Below, piece after piece: positions 62,076 to 64,000 of a stretch of 64,000 nt of DNA. The number at the start of each line of letters is the position of its first letter. Position 1 is the first letter of the stretch. The position numbers and the translations under genes are program-made. The notes below the pieces were generated by a model, which saw only the letters and a list, made by a program, of their open reading frames with translations, was not told the origin of the DNA and did no database searches. The stretch comes from Singulisphaera sp045290345 (GTDB taxonomy: Bacteria; Planctomycetota; Planctomycetia; Isosphaerales; Isosphaeraceae): contig NZ_CP155447.1 in NCBI RefSeq assembly GCF_045290345.1, positions 10,478,001-10,542,000 on the forward strand, in the 5' to 3' direction.

Positions 62076-64000
62076 TCAGCCGGGCGGGCGCAACGGATCG
62101 CCAAGGACCACGTAAACCTCGTGTTCTTGCTCGTCGCTGGCGAGAGGGATTCTCCCCGCGTCAACGACCTCGCCATCGAGGGTCACACGGAGCACCCCCT
62201 TCTCGACCCCCTGTGGGTTCGTCACCTTGATCCGGTACACGGCCGCACCGTGCCGGTAGGTGATCTCGAACCGTGGCCAGTTCGAGGGGATGCAGGGATC
62301 GATGACGAGGGAGTCGCCCTCGCGCTGAAAGCCGAGGATCGACTCCAGGCCGACGCGGTAGAGCCAGGCGGCCGAACCGGTATACCAGGTCCAGCCGCCG
62401 CGGCCAGTGTGGGGTGAGAGGCCGTAGACGTCGGCCGCGACGACGTACGGCTCGACCTTGTAACGCGCGACCGCTTCGGGGCTGTCGGCGTGATTGATCG
62501 GATTCAGTAAGCCGAAGAGTTCGGCCGCGTGGTTGCCCCGACCTTGGAGAGTGGCGGCCAGCACCACCCAGGTGGCGGCATGGGTATACTGCCCTCCGTT
62601 CTCACGAATCCCGGGAACATAGCCTTTGATGTAACCGGGTTCGAGCGTTCCCGTATCGAACGGGGGCGTGAAGAGGAGAATGAGCCCGTCGTCGCGACGG
62701 ACCAGACGCTCGTCCACCGCCCGGAGCGCCTGCGCCGCCCGTTTCGGATCGGCGGCGCCGGAGATCACCGCCCAGGTCTGCGCGATCGAGTCGATCTGGC
62801 ACTCCTCGTTTTCCGCCGAGCCAAGCGGAGTTCCATCATCGAAGTAAGCACGGCGATACCATGCACCGTCCCACGCTTCCTTCTCGATGGCGGAGCGGAG
62901 CAGCTCGGCCTGTTCGCGGCACCACTTGGCCTGGGCCAAGTCACCGCGGGCCTCGGCGAGCGGAGCGAACTGGTGGAGGATCGTCACGAGGAACCAGCCG
63001 TCCCAGACGCTCTCCCCCGTTCCTCCCGCACCGACCCGGTTCATGCCGTCGTTCCAGTCACCCGTCCCCATCAAGGGGAGTCCATGTGCTCCAAGCTGCA
63101 TTCCTCTTTTGAGTGCAAGCAGACAGTGTTCATAAAGTGTTCCCGACTCGCCTGCGATCGCGGGCACCCCATAATCCTCTTCCTGCGTGGGTGCGAGGAG
63201 ATGCCCCTTCAGGTACGGAACGCGTTCGTCGAGGACGGTGGCATCACCGGTCGTCTTGACGTAGTGGCTGACCACGAAGGGGAGCCAGAGCAAGTCGTCG
63301 GAAAAGCGCGTGCGAACGCCTCGACCGGCGGGTGGGTGCCACCAGTGCTGAACGTCGCCTTCGAGAAACTGTCGCGACGCTGCGCGGAGCAGATGGGCCC
63401 TCGCTTCGTCCGGAGCGCCATGGACGAGCGCAGCCACGTCCTGGAGCTGGTCGCGGAAGCCATAAGCGCCTCCCGACTGGTAGAACGCCGAGCGGGCCCA
63501 AAGGCGGCAGCTCAGGACCTGATAAAGGAGCCAGCGATTGAGAACGAGGTCCATGGCGGAATCGGGCGTATGGACCTGTACGGTGGTCAGTACCGCATCC
63601 CATTGCGTTCGAACGGCCTGGATCACGGCGTCCGCCTTCCCCGGCTCCCGCACGCGGTGAATCAGGTCGCGGGCGTCCTCGAGCGTCTCGGCTTCGCCGA
63701 GGAAGAAGAGGATCACCTTTTCTTCGCCGGGAGCCAGCTCGAACTTGGTTTGAAAGGCAGCACAGGGATCGCTCACCGCTCCCGCGCGGCCCGACAAGTC
63801 GACCCGTCGGAGCGCGGCGGGGGCATCGATCGAACCGTTCCTCCCGAGGAATTCCAGACGATCCGCCGTCAGGGTTCGCGGGCGGAGGCTGATATCGGCA
63901 AAGGCGACCCTCGTGGCGAAGTCGGCACGGAACGAGTTACGGGCCAGGAGCGCTCCGGTCTCCTCATCGATCTCGGTGACGACGTGCGAAGCGGCGACGT
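62076..64000 (-). CDS. GH94 glycan phosphorylase domain of NdvB-like protein, partial
   Basis: The C-terminal 640 residues of a GH94-type protein; the frame is open to the right edge, so the start is outside the window. Upstream of 63797 it still reads TADRLEFLGRNGSIDAPAALRRVDLSG, as in cyclic beta-1,2-glucan synthases (NdvB). The GH94 catalytic Asp is in GTGDWNDGMNRVG, with RFSDDLLWLPFV, GIRENGGQYTHAATW and SPHTGRGGWTWYTGSAAW around the active site. In NdvB this domain trims linear glucan made by an N-terminal GT84, which would lie beyond the edge. Stand-alone phosphorylase cannot be excluded. Confidence 0.9.
   Translation of the reverse strand, partial: VAASHVVTEIDEETGALLARNSFRADFATRVAFADISLRPRTLTADRLEFLGRNGSIDAPAALRRVDLSGRAGAVSDPCAAFQTKFELAPGEEKVILFFLGEAETLEDARDLIHRVREPGKADAVIQAVRTQWDAVLTTVQVHTPDSAMDLVLNRWLLYQVLSCRLWARSAFYQSGGAYGFRDQLQDVAALVHGAPDEARAHLLRAASRQFLEGDVQHWWHPPAGRGVRTRFSDDLLWLPFVVSHYVKTTGDATVLDERVPYLKGHLLAPTQEEDYGVPAIAGESGTLYEHCLLALKRGMQLGAHGLPLMGTGDWNDGMNRVGAGGTGESVWDGWFLVTILHQFAPLAEARGDLAQAKWCREQAELLRSAIEKEAWDGAWYRRAYFDDGTPLGSAENEECQIDSIAQTWAVISGAADPKRAAQALRAVDERLVRRDDGLILLFTPPFDTGTLEPGYIKGYVPGIRENGGQYTHAATWVVLAATLQGRGNHAAELFGLLNPINHADSPEAVARYKVEPYVVAADVYGLSPHTGRGGWTWYTGSAAWLYRVGLESILGFQREGDSLVIDPCIPSNWPRFEITYRHGAAVYRIKVTNPQGVEKGVLRVTLDGEVVDAGRIPLASDEQEHEVYVVLGDPLRPPG

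Overview
This 64 kb window is high-GC bacterial DNA that most resembles a planctomycete, probably Isosphaeraceae-like (Singulisphaera/Paludisphaera type). That placement is inferred from gene content: an ECF sigma factor paired with a giant Ser/Thr kinase, a kinase-like TPR protein, a kinase remnant with the usual planctomycete N-terminal module, a DUF1501 protein, a DUF1559 pseudopilin remnant, and many secreted hydrolases. No rRNA, tRNA or CRISPR was seen.

Layout. (1) 1-14.6 kb: a duplicated urease locus. Copy 1 (urea channel, ureA, 5' part of ureB) runs off the left edge. Copy 2 is complete: channel-ureA-ureB-ureC-ureF-ureG-ureD, with no ureE. Between the copies, on the opposite strand, sit an ECF sigma factor and a 1901-residue kinase/STAND-NTPase/FGE-fold protein. 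(2) 15.2-22 kb: a GntP permease, a Tat-exported beta-carbonic anhydrase, an HPF-like protein, and a SulP transporter fused to STAS and carbonic anhydrase domains. Together with urease these suggest linked urea, ammonia and bicarbonate handling. (3) 22.3-36 kb: an apparent sigma-54 island. It has an NtrB/NtrC-like pair, a second sigma-54 activator, three predicted -24/-12 promoters, a six-gene operon of a WD40 protein and five unrecognised small or medium proteins, a second small operon with an HPF-like protein and a paralogous small protein, Rnk, a TPM-domain protein, and a cupin/DUF983 unit. Two of the promoters are followed by related leaders of about 150 nt containing a hairpin.

(4) 36.4-42.6 kb: two runs of housekeeping or metabolic genes joined by ATGA overlaps: nitrilase with a SufS-SufE fusion, then an old-yellow-enzyme reductase, a luciferase-like flavoprotein and HemD. 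(5) 42.6-49.6 kb: a graveyard. It holds a decayed IS4-type element abutting hemD, foldback and 8-bp tandem repeats, a Ser/Thr kinase remnant lacking its catalytic domain, a DUF1559 fragment and an ATPase fragment, interspersed with an exported esterase and a neutral-ceramidase-like protein. (6) 49.7-64 kb: a second esterase, a subtilase, a protein with three YbjQ/DUF74 repeats, a TPR receptor with a degenerate kinase fold, YjbQ, a DUF1501 protein, an ABC exporter, and the 3' part of an NdvB-like GH94 protein that runs off the right edge.

The strongest candidate for something undescribed is the sigma-54 island at 22-36 kb, especially the paired promoter/leader units and their small-protein operons. 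All functions are read from motifs; no database search was possible.
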